Source: Streptomyces geranii (lineage in GTDB: Bacteria > Actinomycetota > Actinomycetes > Streptomycetales > Streptomycetaceae). From it: a stretch of DNA of 59,697 bases. The stretch is taken from positions 1-59,697 of the forward strand of contig NZ_PJME01000056.1 of assembly GCF_002954775.1 (NCBI RefSeq), given 5' to 3'. The notes beneath the pieces were generated by a model. That model worked only from the letters and a program-made list of their open reading frames with translations. It did no database searches and was not told the DNA's origin. Below, one piece after another: positions 35,367 to 44,159 of the stretch. The translations under genes were made by a program, and so were the position numbers. Every line of letters starts with the position of its first letter. Position 1 is the stretch's first letter.

Positions 35367-36134
35367 ATGAGCGGAATTCTCGAGGGCAAGCGGGTCCTGA
35401 TCACCGGTGTGCTGATGGAGTCGTCCATCGCCTTCCACACCGCCAAGCTGGCCCAGGAACAGGGCGCCGAGATCATCCTGACCGCGTTCCCGCGGCCCAC
35501 GCTGACCGAGCGCATCGCCAGGAAGCTCCCCAAGCCCACCAAGGTGCTTGAGCTGGACGTCACCAACGAGGAGCACCTGGCCCGGCTGGCCGACCTCGTC
35601 GGCGAGGAGCTGGGCGGCCTCGACGGCGTCGTCCACTCCATCGGCTTCGCCCCGCAGGACGCCCTCGGCGGCAACTTCCTCAACACCCCGTTCGAGTCCG
35701 TGGCCACCGCCATGCATGTCTCGGCGTTCTCCCTGAAGTCGCTCACCATGGCCTGCCTGCCGCTCATGCAGAACGGCGGCTCGGTCGTCGGCCTCACCTT
35801 CGACGCCAAGTTCGCCTGGCCGCAGTACGACTGGATGGGCCCCGCCAAGGCGGCCCTGGAGGCCACCAGCCGCTACGTCGCCCGTGACCTGGGCAAGCAG
35901 AACATCCGCTGCAACCTCGTCTCCGCCGGCCCGCTGGCCTCGATGGCCGCGAAGTCCATCCCGGGCTTCTCCGACCTGGCCGCCGTGTGGGACAACCGCT
36001 CCCCGCTGGAGTGGGACCTCAAGGACCCCGAGCCGGCTGGCCGCGGTGTCGTCGCCCTGCTCAGCGACTGGTTCCCGAAGACCACCGGCGAGATCATCCA
36101 CGTGGACGGCGGCCTGCACGCGATCGGCGCCTGA
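35367..36134 (+). CDS. fabI: Enoyl-ACP reductase (FabI/InhA type)
   Basis: A 255-residue SDR-type enoyl-ACP reductase. GVLMESSIAFH is the InhA/FabI NADH loop, HSIGFAP the substrate loop, and YDWMGPAKAAL contains the Tyr and Lys of the Y-x6-K active site. It catalyses the last reduction of fatty acid elongation using NADH and is the isoniazid/triclosan target class. It directly follows fabG, linking the first and last reductions of the elongation cycle in one transcript. A terminator follows at 36163-36201. Confidence 0.94.
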   Translation: MSGILEGKRVLITGVLMESSIAFHTAKLAQEQGAEIILTAFPRPTLTERIARKLPKPTKVLELDVTNEEHLARLADLVGEELGGLDGVVHSIGFAPQDALGGNFLNTPFESVATAMHVSAFSLKSLTMACLPLMQNGGSVVGLTFDAKFAWPQYDWMGPAKAALEATSRYVARDLGKQNIRCNLVSAGPLASMAAKSIPGFSDLAAVWDNRSPLEWDLKDPEPAGRGVVALLSDWFPKTTGEIIHVDGGLHAIGA

Positions 36135-36162
36135 GCGCTCCAACCGCATCCGTTACGAGGAC

Positions 36163-36201
36163 GACGCCCCGTTTCCCGCCCTGTGCGGGGAGCGGGGCGT
36201 C
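36163..36201 (+). terminator. Terminator of the fabG-fabI operon
   Basis: GACGCCCCG (36163-36171) pairs with CGGGGCGTC (36193-36201), with a second inner stem CCCGC/GCGGG; 28 bases after the fabI stop. Confidence 0.8.
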
Positions 36202-36303
36202 CCCCGTTCGGCCCCCTTGACCGGGCGGCGGGTACCGCGCGGCGCGCACTCTGGACGTACCGCACCGCCCGCCCCGCAGCCGCTCGGCCGAGGAGGTTCC
36301 CTT

Positions 36304-36675
36304 GTGCGCCTGTCCCGCAGCTTCGCCCCGCTGCTCGTCGCCGTAGCCCTCCTCACCACCCTTCCGTACGAGGCCGTTCCGCACGCGCGCGTGCAGGCAC
36401 GGCAACAGGTCGAGGTACGGCAGCCGGAACGGCCCGAGCCCTTCGGCGCCACGTGCCACACCCGGATCGCCGGCTCCCAGGTGACCGCGTACTGCCACAA
36501 CCCCTACGTGGCCACCGACCGTGTACGGCTGCACATCGAGTGCGACCGCTGGTGGGACCTCGACAGCGACGGAGTCCAGGTCGAGGCGGGGCCCGCGCAG
36601 ACCGTACGGCTCACCGGCCGCTGCTGGAAGGAGGTCCGCTCGGTGTGGGTCAGCCACCTGAGGCGGACGCCCTGA
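36304..36675 (+). CDS. Putative secreted protein
   Basis: A 123-residue protein starting with a signal peptide (RLSRSFAPLLVAVALLTTL, cleavage near residue 25). The mature part has four cysteines (TCHTRI, YCHNPY, IECDRW, GRCWKE) likely forming two disulfides. No family recognised. GTG 36304 follows GAGGAGG. Its 3' end overlaps the convergent GntR gene by 26 bases. Confidence 0.8.
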   Translation: MRLSRSFAPLLVAVALLTTLPYEAVPHARVQARQQVEVRQPERPEPFGATCHTRIAGSQVTAYCHNPYVATDRVRLHIECDRWWDLDSDGVQVEAGPAQTVRLTGRCWKEVRSVWVSHLRRTP

Positions 36676-37339
36676 GCCGGCAGGAGAACGGATAACCGGC
36701 CGCTTCCTTGGCCGCCGCCGTCGCGTCGCCCGCGCGGATCGCCTCCACGAGCGGGGCGTGGTCCACCAGGGAGTCGGGGGTCAGCTCCGCGCCCACGTCG
36801 TCGCGCAGCCAGTCCCGCAGCACCTCGCCCAGGTCCGCGTACATCGCCGTCATCACGTCGTTGTGGGAAGCGGCCACCACCGCCATGTGCAGGCTCGCGT
36901 CGGCCGTCACGAACGCCTCCGCGTCGCCGGACGCCCACGCCTCGTCCCGGCGCACCAGAAGCGCGTCCAGCTGCTGGAGGTCGCGTTCGGTGCGCCGCAG
37001 GGCCGCCAGTTCGGCCGCGCCCGACTCCAGCGTGGAGCGCAGCTCGGCGATGTGCCGGGGGTCCGCGTCGGCGAACCGGCGGTGCATCACACCGGCCAGC
37101 TCACTGGTCGCCACGACGTAGGTGCCCGAGCCCTGGCGGATGTCCAGCAGGCCGTTGTGGGCGAGCGCCCGGACCGCCTCGCGGACCGTGTTCCGGGCCA
37201 CTCCGAGCTGCTCGACCAGCTCCGGCTCGGTCGGGATGCGGGAGCCCACGGGCCACTCGCCCGAGGTGATCTGGCTCCGCAGCGCGGCGATGACCTGCTC
37301 GGACAGGGCGGATCGACGGGGGTGGCTCAGCGGTGGCAT
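36650..37339 (-). CDS. FadR/GntR-family transcriptional regulator
   Basis: A 229-residue regulator. The N-terminal winged helix has EQVIAALRSQITSGEWPVGS, then LVEQLGVARNTVREAVRALA and GLLDIRQGSGTYV, the GntR signature. The C-terminal FCD domain (STLESGAAELAALR, ASLHMAVVAASHND) binds a carboxylate-like effector, often with a metal. ATG 37339 has GAGG 8 bases upstream. It is divergent from an MFS exporter 57 bases away, whose expression it probably controls; an imperfect palindrome lies between them. Confidence 0.9.
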   Translation of the reverse strand: MPPLSHPRRSALSEQVIAALRSQITSGEWPVGSRIPTEPELVEQLGVARNTVREAVRALAHNGLLDIRQGSGTYVVATSELAGVMHRRFADADPRHIAELRSTLESGAAELAALRRTERDLQQLDALLVRRDEAWASGDAEAFVTADASLHMAVVAASHNDVMTAMYADLGEVLRDWLRDDVGAELTPDSLVDHAPLVEAIRAGDATAAAKEAAGYPFSCRLRASASGG

Positions 37340-37366
37340 GGCACATCCTCGCACGGGGGACTACAA

Positions 37367-37393
37367 CCAATCATCCCATGATTCTATGATGGT
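37367..37393. promoter_or_regulatory. Candidate operator and -10 box between GntR regulator and MFS gene
   Basis: CCAATCAT at 37367-37374 and ATGATGGT at 37386-37393 form an imperfect inverted repeat spanning TATGAT (37385-37390). The hexamer ends six bases before the MFS ATG 37397, so the MFS transcript is probably leaderless and a bound repressor would cover its promoter. Confidence 0.55.
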
Positions 37394-37396
37394 GCC

Positions 37397-38716
37397 ATGG
37401 TGAGTCAGAAGACCCGGACGACGACGTCCACGCCCATGCCCATATCCATAGGTGGAGACGGAGAAGAAGACGGAGACACGGCCACGCGCGCGTGGCTCAC
37501 GCGGCTGGTCGTCGTCGCCGTGGTGCTGTCCGCCCTCAACCTCCGCCCCGCCATCATCAGCGTCGGCGCCCTCCTCGAAGAGGTGCGCGACGGAGTCGGC
37601 ATGAGCGGCACCACGGCCGGAGTGCTCACCTCCGTACCCGCCGTCTGTTTCGCCCTCTTCGGGGCCCTGGCACCGCGCCTGGCCCGCCGCTTCGGCGTCG
37701 GCGCGGTCGTGTGCGGGGGGATGGCCGCCATCGCGGCGGGCCTGGCGATCCGGCCCTACACGGGCACCACCGCGGGCTTCCTGGCCGCCAGCGCGCTCGC
37801 CCTCATGGGCATAGCGGTCGGCAACGTCCTGATGCCGGTCGTCGTCAAGCGCTGGTTCCCGGACCGGGTCGGCCCCATGACCGGCCTGTACTCGATGGCC
37901 CTCGCCCTCGGGACCGGCACCGCGGCGGCGGTCACCGTACCCATGACCGAGGCGCTGGGCGGGAGTTGGCGGGCGGGACTGACGGTCTGGGCGGTGCTCG
38001 CGGCGGTCGCCGTACTGCCCTGGATTCCGCTGCTGCGGGACCGCGGAGCGCACGACGCCCGCGACCCGGAACGGGGGGCACCTCCCGCGCGCGGGACGTC
38101 CGCACCGGAACCGGGGGCCGGCGCACTGCGCGTCACCCGCAGCCGTACCGCCTGGGCGCTCGCCGTGTTCTTCGGGCTCCAGGCCACCGCCGCCTACATC
38201 ACCATGGGCTGGATGGCACAGATCTTCCGGGACGCGGGAGTCCCGGCCGGCACCGCCGGACTGCTGCTCGCCGTGACCATGGCGATGGGCGTGCCGCTCG
38301 CCTTCGTCATCCCGCGCTTCGCCACCCGCCTGCCCCACCAGGGCCCGATCGTGGTCGCCCTCGGCCTCTGCGGACTCATCGGGTACGCGGGCCTGTACCT
38401 TGCGCCGGCCGGCGGCGCCTGGGCCTGGGCGGTCCTGCTAGGCATCGCCAACTGCGCCTTCCCGCTGGCCCTGACGATGGTCGGGATGCGGGCCAGGACC
38501 GGCGCGGGCGTCGCTCAACTGTCGGCCTTCGCGCAGAGCACCGGCTATCTGATCTCCGTCCCCGGCCCGCTCCTCGTCGGCGTCCTCTACCAGCACAGCG
38601 GCGGCTGGGGGCTCCCGCTCGCGCTGATGGCGGGCCTGATGGTGCCGCAGATGGTGGCGGGCGTACTGGCCGGACGGGCCCGCACGGTGGAGGACGAGGC
38701 GGCGGCGACCCGCTGA
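37397..38716 (+). CDS. CynX/NimT-family MFS transporter
   Basis: A 439-residue, 12-helix major facilitator of the cyanate/nitroimidazole (CynX/NimT) group. Signatures include ALNLRPAIISVGALLEEV after the first helix, ALMGIAVGNVLMPVVVKRWF and ALTMVGMRARTGAGVAQLSAF. The N-terminal 35 residues are polar and Thr/Gly-rich. Substrate unknown. Likely repressed by the divergent GntR protein. A 38-residue membrane protein gene follows. Confidence 0.88.
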   Translation: MVSQKTRTTTSTPMPISIGGDGEEDGDTATRAWLTRLVVVAVVLSALNLRPAIISVGALLEEVRDGVGMSGTTAGVLTSVPAVCFALFGALAPRLARRFGVGAVVCGGMAAIAAGLAIRPYTGTTAGFLAASALALMGIAVGNVLMPVVVKRWFPDRVGPMTGLYSMALALGTGTAAAVTVPMTEALGGSWRAGLTVWAVLAAVAVLPWIPLLRDRGAHDARDPERGAPPARGTSAPEPGAGALRVTRSRTAWALAVFFGLQATAAYITMGWMAQIFRDAGVPAGTAGLLLAVTMAMGVPLAFVIPRFATRLPHQGPIVVALGLCGLIGYAGLYLAPAGGAWAWAVLLGIANCAFPLALTMVGMRARTGAGVAQLSAFAQSTGYLISVPGPLLVGVLYQHSGGWGLPLALMAGLMVPQMVAGVLAGRARTVEDEAAATR

Positions 38717-38750
38717 CGCGGGACGGTCCGGCGGGTGCGAGACTGGCCGT

Positions 38751-38867
38751 ATGCCAGTGCTCGATCCGAATCCCCAGAACGGCCAGAAGAAGATGCTGCT
38801 CGTCTTCGGCTCCTTCTTCGCCATCTTCGTGATCATCGCCGTCATCGCGACGATCGCCTCACCGTGA
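38751..38867 (+). CDS. Very small membrane protein following the MFS gene
   Basis: A 38-residue protein, PVLDPNPQNGQKKMLLVFGS then one helix FFAIFVIIAVIATIASP. It matches my memory of the SGM_5486 family of transporter-associated small proteins in Streptomyces. It lies 35 bases after the MFS stop. No clear Shine-Dalgarno, so translation may depend on coupling to the MFS gene. Confidence 0.7.
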   Translation: MPVLDPNPQNGQKKMLLVFGSFFAIFVIIAVIATIASP

Positions 38868-39024
38868 GGACCGTTGGTGGGGGTAGCCCCACCATCCCCT
38901 AGGGGGCGAGTCTCAGGGTCAAGTGGGTGGATCACCGGATGGGTTGAGGGCCGGAGGTTCCGTAACTTCGAGGTGTGGCCGCGAGCGGCGGACCACGGAC
39001 GGCTCGAAGACCCACGGAGGCATC

Positions 39025-39231
39025 ATGTCGGCCCGCACGCACTCCCGGCCCCTTCCGGCGACCACGCGTGGAGTCGACATACGGCTGCCATGGTGGGCCC
39101 TCGCGCTGCCGACGATCGCGTTCGTCGCGCTGCTCGCGCTGATGCTCAACCCGACCGACGCACAGGCGGCGACGGGCGATCCGTTGATAGCCCACTTCCT
39201 TGAGCGCGTCCGGGAGCTGGTGACCCGCTGA
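39025..39231 (+). CDS. Small single-pass membrane protein
   Basis: 68 residues with a basic N-terminus and one helix (WWALALPTIAFVALLALML) ending near AQAATGDPLIAHFLERV. GGAGG lies 4 bases ahead of ATG 39025. Conserved-looking but unassigned. Confidence 0.72.
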   Translation: MSARTHSRPLPATTRGVDIRLPWWALALPTIAFVALLALMLNPTDAQAATGDPLIAHFLERVRELVTR

Positions 39232-39316
39232 GCCCCGCGAATGCCCCATTCCCACCTGCGGAGCCGCCCGTCAACTCCCTGCGCCACATGGCGTGTTTCA
39301 TGCGAAGCTGGATGCC

Positions 39317-39832
39317 ATGAGCGTCGCAGAACCCCGCAAGATCGTCCTCTTCCGGCATGCGAAAGCCGACTGGCCCCAGGTGACCGATCACGAGCGCCCG
39401 CTCGCTGACCGGGGACGCAAGGACGCCGCAGTCGCCGGGCGCAGGCTGGCCGACACCGGCATCCCCTTCGACCTGGCCCTGTGCTCCACCGCCGCCCGGA
39501 CCCGCGAGACCTGGAAACTCGCCGTCCACGAACTCCCACAACGGCCGAAGACCGTCTATGAGGAGCGGATCTACGAGGCGTCACCCGGCGAGCTCATCAC
39601 CCTGCTCAACGAAACCCCGGACGACACCGGAAACGTGGTCCTGATCGGCCACAACCCCGGAGTACAGGCCCTCACGGACATCCTGGCCGGCGAGTCCGAG
39701 GACGACAGCCGGACAAAGGTGACAAGGGGCTTCCCGGCGGCGGCCTTCGCGGTGCTGTCCTTCACGGGCTCCTGGAAGGGCCTGGAACCGGGGACGGCGA
39801 CGTTGTCGGACTACTGGGCGCCGACGGAGTAG
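39317..39832 (+). CDS. SixA-like histidine phosphatase
   Basis: A 171-residue protein of the histidine phosphatase superfamily. The first catalytic block is VLFRHAKADW (RHxK, His near residue 14). CSTAARTRETW gives the second Arg and IGHNPGVQALTD the second His. Similar to SixA, which dephosphorylates phosphohistidine phosphotransfer proteins, although substrates in actinobacteria are not established. It is convergent with serB. Confidence 0.88.
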   Translation: MSVAEPRKIVLFRHAKADWPQVTDHERPLADRGRKDAAVAGRRLADTGIPFDLALCSTAARTRETWKLAVHELPQRPKTVYEERIYEASPGELITLLNETPDDTGNVVLIGHNPGVQALTDILAGESEDDSRTKVTRGFPAAAFAVLSFTGSWKGLEPGTATLSDYWAPTE

Positions 39833-39865
39833 GTCAGCGACAGGCAAGCAGGCAGGCAAGCAAGC

Positions 39866-39923
39866 GGCACAGGCTGTGGGCAGGCGTTCCGCGAGAGCGG
39901 ACCGGGTGGACACAGCCTGTGCC
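39866..39923. terminator. Long inverted repeat between SixA-like gene and serB
   Basis: GGCACAGGCTGTG (39866-39878) is the complement of CACAGCCTGTGCC (39911-39923), with a 32-base loop that can form an inner CCGC/GCGG stem. AGGCAAGC-type direct repeats lie just before it (39840-39865). Probably terminates both convergent genes. Confidence 0.65.
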
Positions 39924-39980
39924 CGCACCCGGCGATGACACGACAACCCCCGCCGAAGAGCAGCCGCCCCGAAGGACGCC

Positions 39981-41189
39981 TCACTCCTCGTCGTGGGTAT
40001 CCGCAGCCTCAACTTCCTCCCGGGTAACCCCCAGCAGATACAGCACGGTGTCCAGGAACGGGAAGTTCACCGCGGTGTGCGCGGCCTCCCGCACCACCGG
40101 TTTGGCGTTGAAGGCGACGCCGAGCCCCGCCGCGTTCAGCATGTCCAGGTCGTTCGCCCCGTCACCGATCGCCACCGTCTGATCCAGCGGAACCCCCGCC
40201 TCCGCAGCGAACCGCCGCAGCAGCCGGGCCTTGCCGGCCCGGTCCACGATCTCCCCGACGACCTTGCCCGTCAGCTTCCCGTCGACGATCTCCAGCGTGT
40301 TGGCCTGGGCGAAGTCCAGCCCGAGCCGCTCCTTCAGATCATCGGTGACCTGGGTGAACCCGCCCGAGACGACCCCGACCTCGAAACCGAGCCGCTTCAG
40401 CGTCCGGATCAGCGTGCGCGCACCCGGCGTGAGCCGGACCTCGCTGCGCACCTTGTCCACCACCGACGCGTCGAGCCCCTTGAGCAGCGCCACGCGCGCG
40501 TGCAGCGACTGCTCGAAGTCCAGTTCCCCGCGCATCGCGGCGGCGGTCACCTGGGCGACCTCGTCCTCGCAGCCCGCGTGCGCGGCGAACAGCTCGATGA
40601 CCTCGTCCTGGATGAGCGTGGAGTCCACATCCATGACGACCAGCCGCTGTGCCCGCCGGTGCAGCCCCGCCGCGACGACCGCGACATCGACACCGAGTGC
40701 CGCCGCGTCGGTGACCAGCGCGGTGCGCAGTGGCTCGGTCGCGACCCCGGAGACGGCGAACTCGACCGCCGTCACGGGGTACTTGGCGAGCCGGAAGATA
40801 CGGTCGATGTTGCCGCCGGTCCTGGTGATCCGCGCCGCGATGGCGGCGGTCGACTCGGCGGTCAGCGGATGCCCGAGCACGGTGACGACCGAACGCCCGT
40901 GCCCGCGCGGCCGGTTGTCACCGAGGCCGGAGATGATCTCCGCCTGCATCTTCATGGACTCCGCCCAGCTGTGGACGGTGGCGCGAAGGTCGCCTTCGAG
41001 CCCGGCAGGCGGCTGTGTCACGAGCGCGCACAGCACCATGCGGCCACGCGTGACGACCTGCTCGATGTCGACCACGTCCACGGAGTAGGCGGCAAGGGTG
41101 TCGAACAGACCGGCGGTGATGCCCGGCCTGTCCTTCCCGAAGATTTTGACGAGGAGAGTGGGTACGTCAACGGTCTGCGTAGCGTTCAT
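39981..41189 (-). CDS. serB: Phosphoserine phosphatase SerB with tandem ACT domains
   Basis: A 402-residue enzyme. Residues 1-180 form two ACT domains (TLLVKIFGKDRPGITAGLFD and SVVTVLGHPLTAES). The HAD domain has motif I VVMDVDSTLIQ, motif II VVSGGF and motif IV GDGANDLDML. It makes L-serine from phosphoserine; the ACT domains probably sense serine. The actinobacterial length with two ACT domains is typical. ATG 41189 lies 9 bases after a TACGGT hexamer, with a weak GGTGGAA Shine-Dalgarno between. Confidence 0.95.
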   Translation of the reverse strand: MNATQTVDVPTLLVKIFGKDRPGITAGLFDTLAAYSVDVVDIEQVVTRGRMVLCALVTQPPAGLEGDLRATVHSWAESMKMQAEIISGLGDNRPRGHGRSVVTVLGHPLTAESTAAIAARITRTGGNIDRIFRLAKYPVTAVEFAVSGVATEPLRTALVTDAAALGVDVAVVAAGLHRRAQRLVVMDVDSTLIQDEVIELFAAHAGCEDEVAQVTAAAMRGELDFEQSLHARVALLKGLDASVVDKVRSEVRLTPGARTLIRTLKRLGFEVGVVSGGFTQVTDDLKERLGLDFAQANTLEIVDGKLTGKVVGEIVDRAGKARLLRRFAAEAGVPLDQTVAIGDGANDLDMLNAAGLGVAFNAKPVVREAAHTAVNFPFLDTVLYLLGVTREEVEAADTHDEE

Positions 41190-41294
41190 GGTGTTTCCAC
41201 CGTATCCGGCACTCAGTGCCCACCGCGCACGCGGTCCGCCTGACGGACGGGGAACAGTACGTTTCGCGTCGGTGGCGAAGACCTTACGAGCAGG

Positions 41295-43931
41295 TCAGCG
41301 CCCTCCCTTGGGAGCACGTGGTGGCGGCGGAGGGGGCGGTGGCGGCGGGGGAGGGGTCCGCTTCTCCGGCGCGGACTCCGGTGTGCCGCCCTTGCGCCAT
41401 CCGGGCCGTCGCGGCGGCGGCGACACCGGCTTGGCCATGGTGGGGAGCCCGTACAGGTTTTCGGGCGCCTGCTCGTCCTCATCCGGGCCGCGCCCGCCGG
41501 AGTCATCACCGTCGCCCGGCCCCTGCGCTCCGCCGGGACGACCACCCCCGGCCGCGCCGCCCCTGCCGGTCGCCGGACCTCCCGTACGCGGGGCATCGGG
41601 CACCGGCCCACCTCGGTACGGCTGCGGCCTGCCCGGAACCGGACCGCCCTCGGCCGGTCGACCACTTCCGTCCCCGGCCCGCTGCTCGCCGCCGTAGGAC
41701 CGCCAGGGTTCGACAGGCCGCGCGTCCTCGGGCTCCAGACGCCCGTCCGGCAGCCGCAGATAGGGATTGGTGTCCCGGTTGGGCGGCCGATACGACGAAC
41801 CGGGCGTGTACGGCCCGGTGTACGGACCTGGGCCACCGCCCTGCCCCGGGTGCCCGGTGTATGGCCCCGACCCTCCGGCCTGCTCTGGTTGACCGGCGTA
41901 CGGCCCCTGCTCTCCGCCTTGTTCCGAGTGCCCGGCGTACGGACCCGGGCCACCGCCTTGCTCCGGGTAACCCGCGTTCGGCCCCGCCCCCGCGCCCTGC
42001 TCCGAGTGCCCGGCGTAAGGCTCTGGGCCCCTGCCTTGCTCCGGACGACCCGTGTACGCACCCGCCCCCGCGCCCTGCTCCGAGTGACTGCCATATGGCC
42101 CTGGACCCCCGGCCTGTTCCGGATGCCCCGTGTACATACCCGGCCCTCCGCCCTGGCCCGGGTGCCCGGTGTATGGCCCCGGCCCTCCGGCCTGCTCTGG
42201 TTGACCGGCGTACGGCCCCGGCTCTCCGCCTTGTTCCGAGTGCCCGGCGTACGGACCCGGCCCCCCGCCTTGCCCCGGATGACCCGCGTACGGCCCCGCC
42301 CCTACACCCTGCTCCAGGCCCCCGCCGTACCGCCCCGGCCCCCCAGCCTGCCCCGGACGACCGCCGTACGGCCCAGGCACCTCAGCCACCCCACCACCCG
42401 CCCCGCCAGCCCCAGTCGCCCCGCCCACCCCAGCCGACCCAGACCCCATGCCCCCGCCGCCCAAACTCCCCGAGCCCCCCGCACCCTCCAGCGCTGCCCC
42501 CATCGCCAACGGCACCGCTCGCCACCCCGCCGCCCCGCTCGCGTACGCCAGCAGTGCGCCCGCCGCCCCCGCGAGCGCACCCCACACCGCGCCCAGCAGT
42601 ACAGCCGCGATCAGCTGGCCGTGCAGTTGGATACCGGCGCCGAACGCGTCGAAGCCCAGGACCGAGATCGAGGCGTCCACCGACACCTCCGCCAGCCAGG
42701 CGAGCAGGGGCAGCGCCACCGCCGTCACCGCCGCCAGCCGCAGGGCGCAGTGGGCGGCGAAGCGCAGGGCGCCCGGGTCCCGTACGGCGACGGGCACGCG
42801 CGCGTGGGCGTCGGTCGGGGCGACGCCGCGGGCCAGTGGGGTTCGGGCCGCCGCCAGGACGCCCGCGAGGAGCATCATCAGTACCGCCGCGACGCCCAGC
42901 AGCCACACCCTGCTGTCCAGTTCGGCCAGTTTGGCGAGGCTCACCGACTGGTCGGTCTGCGAACTGCTGAGGAGCCGGTCCAGGGGGTCCGGGAGGACGT
43001 TCACCAGGATTCCGGAGGCGCTGCCGTCGAAGGGGACGAACAGGCCGATCGGGACGCCCAGCCAGACCCCGTTGGGGGCGCCGAGCAGGGCCGCGCCCGC
43101 GATGCGCTTGGGATGGTCGTCGCCGATCGCCGCGTACGCCGCCGCCGCGAGGCCCGCCGCCACCGCCACCAGCAGCACTGTGACCAGGGCCGAGGCAGCC
43201 GGACGTACGACCCGGTGGACCGCGTCCCAGCCGGGCGGCAGGGGAGTGCGGCGGGAGGCGAGGAGGGCGACCGTCAGGACGCCCGTCGCCCAGACCAGGC
43301 CGCCGAGCAGAGTGGGGAGGGTGTCCACGGTGAAGCCGACCGCCGCCTTCGCGTCAATCAGGTCGCCGACCCGGTCGGGCAGCAGACCGCTGATGTCACC
43401 GAGCCCGGGGATGTCGAGGCCCCCGCCGCCTCCGCCGCCGCCCGTGCCCGGCAGGTCGTCGAGGCCGAGGGCGCCGCCGTCGATCGTGATGACGTCGTGC
43501 CCCGCCCAGGCCAGCCCGCCCAGGGTGGCCACGAAGAGGGCGATCACCGCACCCGCGCGCGTGAGGAGTTCCGACAGGGAGATCACAACCCCCGCTCCGC
43601 GCAGGGATCGTAGGAAGAACCACGACAGCAGCACCGCGCCCACCAGGCCGACGCCCAGTGGCGTGATCTCGATGGCGGTCGCCGCCTCCGCTCCTTTCAG
43701 GCCGAAGGCCGACACATCACCGGTGGGAGTGACCGAACCACCCGCCCCAAGTGCCACAACCGCCGCGGTCATCGGCCCCAGCGAGGCCGTGGAGTCCGCC
43801 TCCAGCAGATGCAGACCGAGCGCCGCCGTGCCCGCCATTCCGATCAACGCCCAGCTCACGGCAGCGATCGCGGAGAGCAGCACGTCTCCCCATGGCAGCT
43901 TCCTGCCCTGCTGGGCTGTCCCGGTGCTCAT
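41295..43931 (-). CDS. Streptophobe-type membrane protein with a 13-residue tandem repeat domain
   Basis: 878 residues. The N-terminal ~500 hold about 10-12 membrane helices (LPWGDVLLSAIAAVSWALIG, GVGLVGAVLLSWFFLRSLRG, RVWLLGVAAVLMMLLAGVLA and so on) interrupted by a Gly-rich extracytoplasmic loop. Residues 518-699 are 14 copies of a 13-residue unit of consensus GPGPYAGHPEQGG. The rest is disordered, Pro/Gly-rich, ending in poly-Pro. I recognise the N-terminal part as the family called streptophobe in Streptomyces; its function is not known. GGGGGG lies upstream of ATG 43931. It is divergent from the FHA-ABC gene. Tail length probably varies between strains. Confidence 0.82.
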   Translation of the reverse strand: MSTGTAQQGRKLPWGDVLLSAIAAVSWALIGMAGTAALGLHLLEADSTASLGPMTAAVVALGAGGSVTPTGDVSAFGLKGAEAATAIEITPLGVGLVGAVLLSWFFLRSLRGAGVVISLSELLTRAGAVIALFVATLGGLAWAGHDVITIDGGALGLDDLPGTGGGGGGGGLDIPGLGDISGLLPDRVGDLIDAKAAVGFTVDTLPTLLGGLVWATGVLTVALLASRRTPLPPGWDAVHRVVRPAASALVTVLLVAVAAGLAAAAYAAIGDDHPKRIAGAALLGAPNGVWLGVPIGLFVPFDGSASGILVNVLPDPLDRLLSSSQTDQSVSLAKLAELDSRVWLLGVAAVLMMLLAGVLAAARTPLARGVAPTDAHARVPVAVRDPGALRFAAHCALRLAAVTAVALPLLAWLAEVSVDASISVLGFDAFGAGIQLHGQLIAAVLLGAVWGALAGAAGALLAYASGAAGWRAVPLAMGAALEGAGGSGSLGGGGMGSGSAGVGGATGAGGAGGGVAEVPGPYGGRPGQAGGPGRYGGGLEQGVGAGPYAGHPGQGGGPGPYAGHSEQGGEPGPYAGQPEQAGGPGPYTGHPGQGGGPGMYTGHPEQAGGPGPYGSHSEQGAGAGAYTGRPEQGRGPEPYAGHSEQGAGAGPNAGYPEQGGGPGPYAGHSEQGGEQGPYAGQPEQAGGSGPYTGHPGQGGGPGPYTGPYTPGSSYRPPNRDTNPYLRLPDGRLEPEDARPVEPWRSYGGEQRAGDGSGRPAEGGPVPGRPQPYRGGPVPDAPRTGGPATGRGGAAGGGRPGGAQGPGDGDDSGGRGPDEDEQAPENLYGLPTMAKPVSPPPRRPGWRKGGTPESAPEKRTPPPPPPPPPPPPRAPKGGR
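41835..42380. repeat. In-frame 39-bp minisatellite (14 units) in the streptophobe gene
   Basis: Fourteen 39-bp units encode 13-residue repeats. A higher-order duplication is visible: about 115 bases from 41851 recur almost exactly from 42163, an offset of 312 (8 units), so three-unit blocks were copied together. All unit lengths keep the reading frame. Confidence 0.92.
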
Positions 43932-44159
43932 CGTCGGCCCCCCGATCCGCGCGGCGGCGTCCACCGCACGTGTCCCCCTCGCGTGGGATTACCACTCTCC
44001 GGGCCGGTTTCCACCCCGTCAACGGCGCGTCGCTGTCCGCTTCCACGCCCCGTCCGCAAGGCCCGACTTTCGGTCAGGGGGCTGAGCCTGAAATAGTTCC
44101 CCACGATGTTCGACATCCCTAGACTCCCCGTGTTGGGGCAAATTTCGGGGGACAACTCA

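Noticed and set aside
41835..42380. CRISPR array
   Set aside because: Repeats are contiguous, 39 bp, without spacers, and keep the reading frame of a clear coding sequence.
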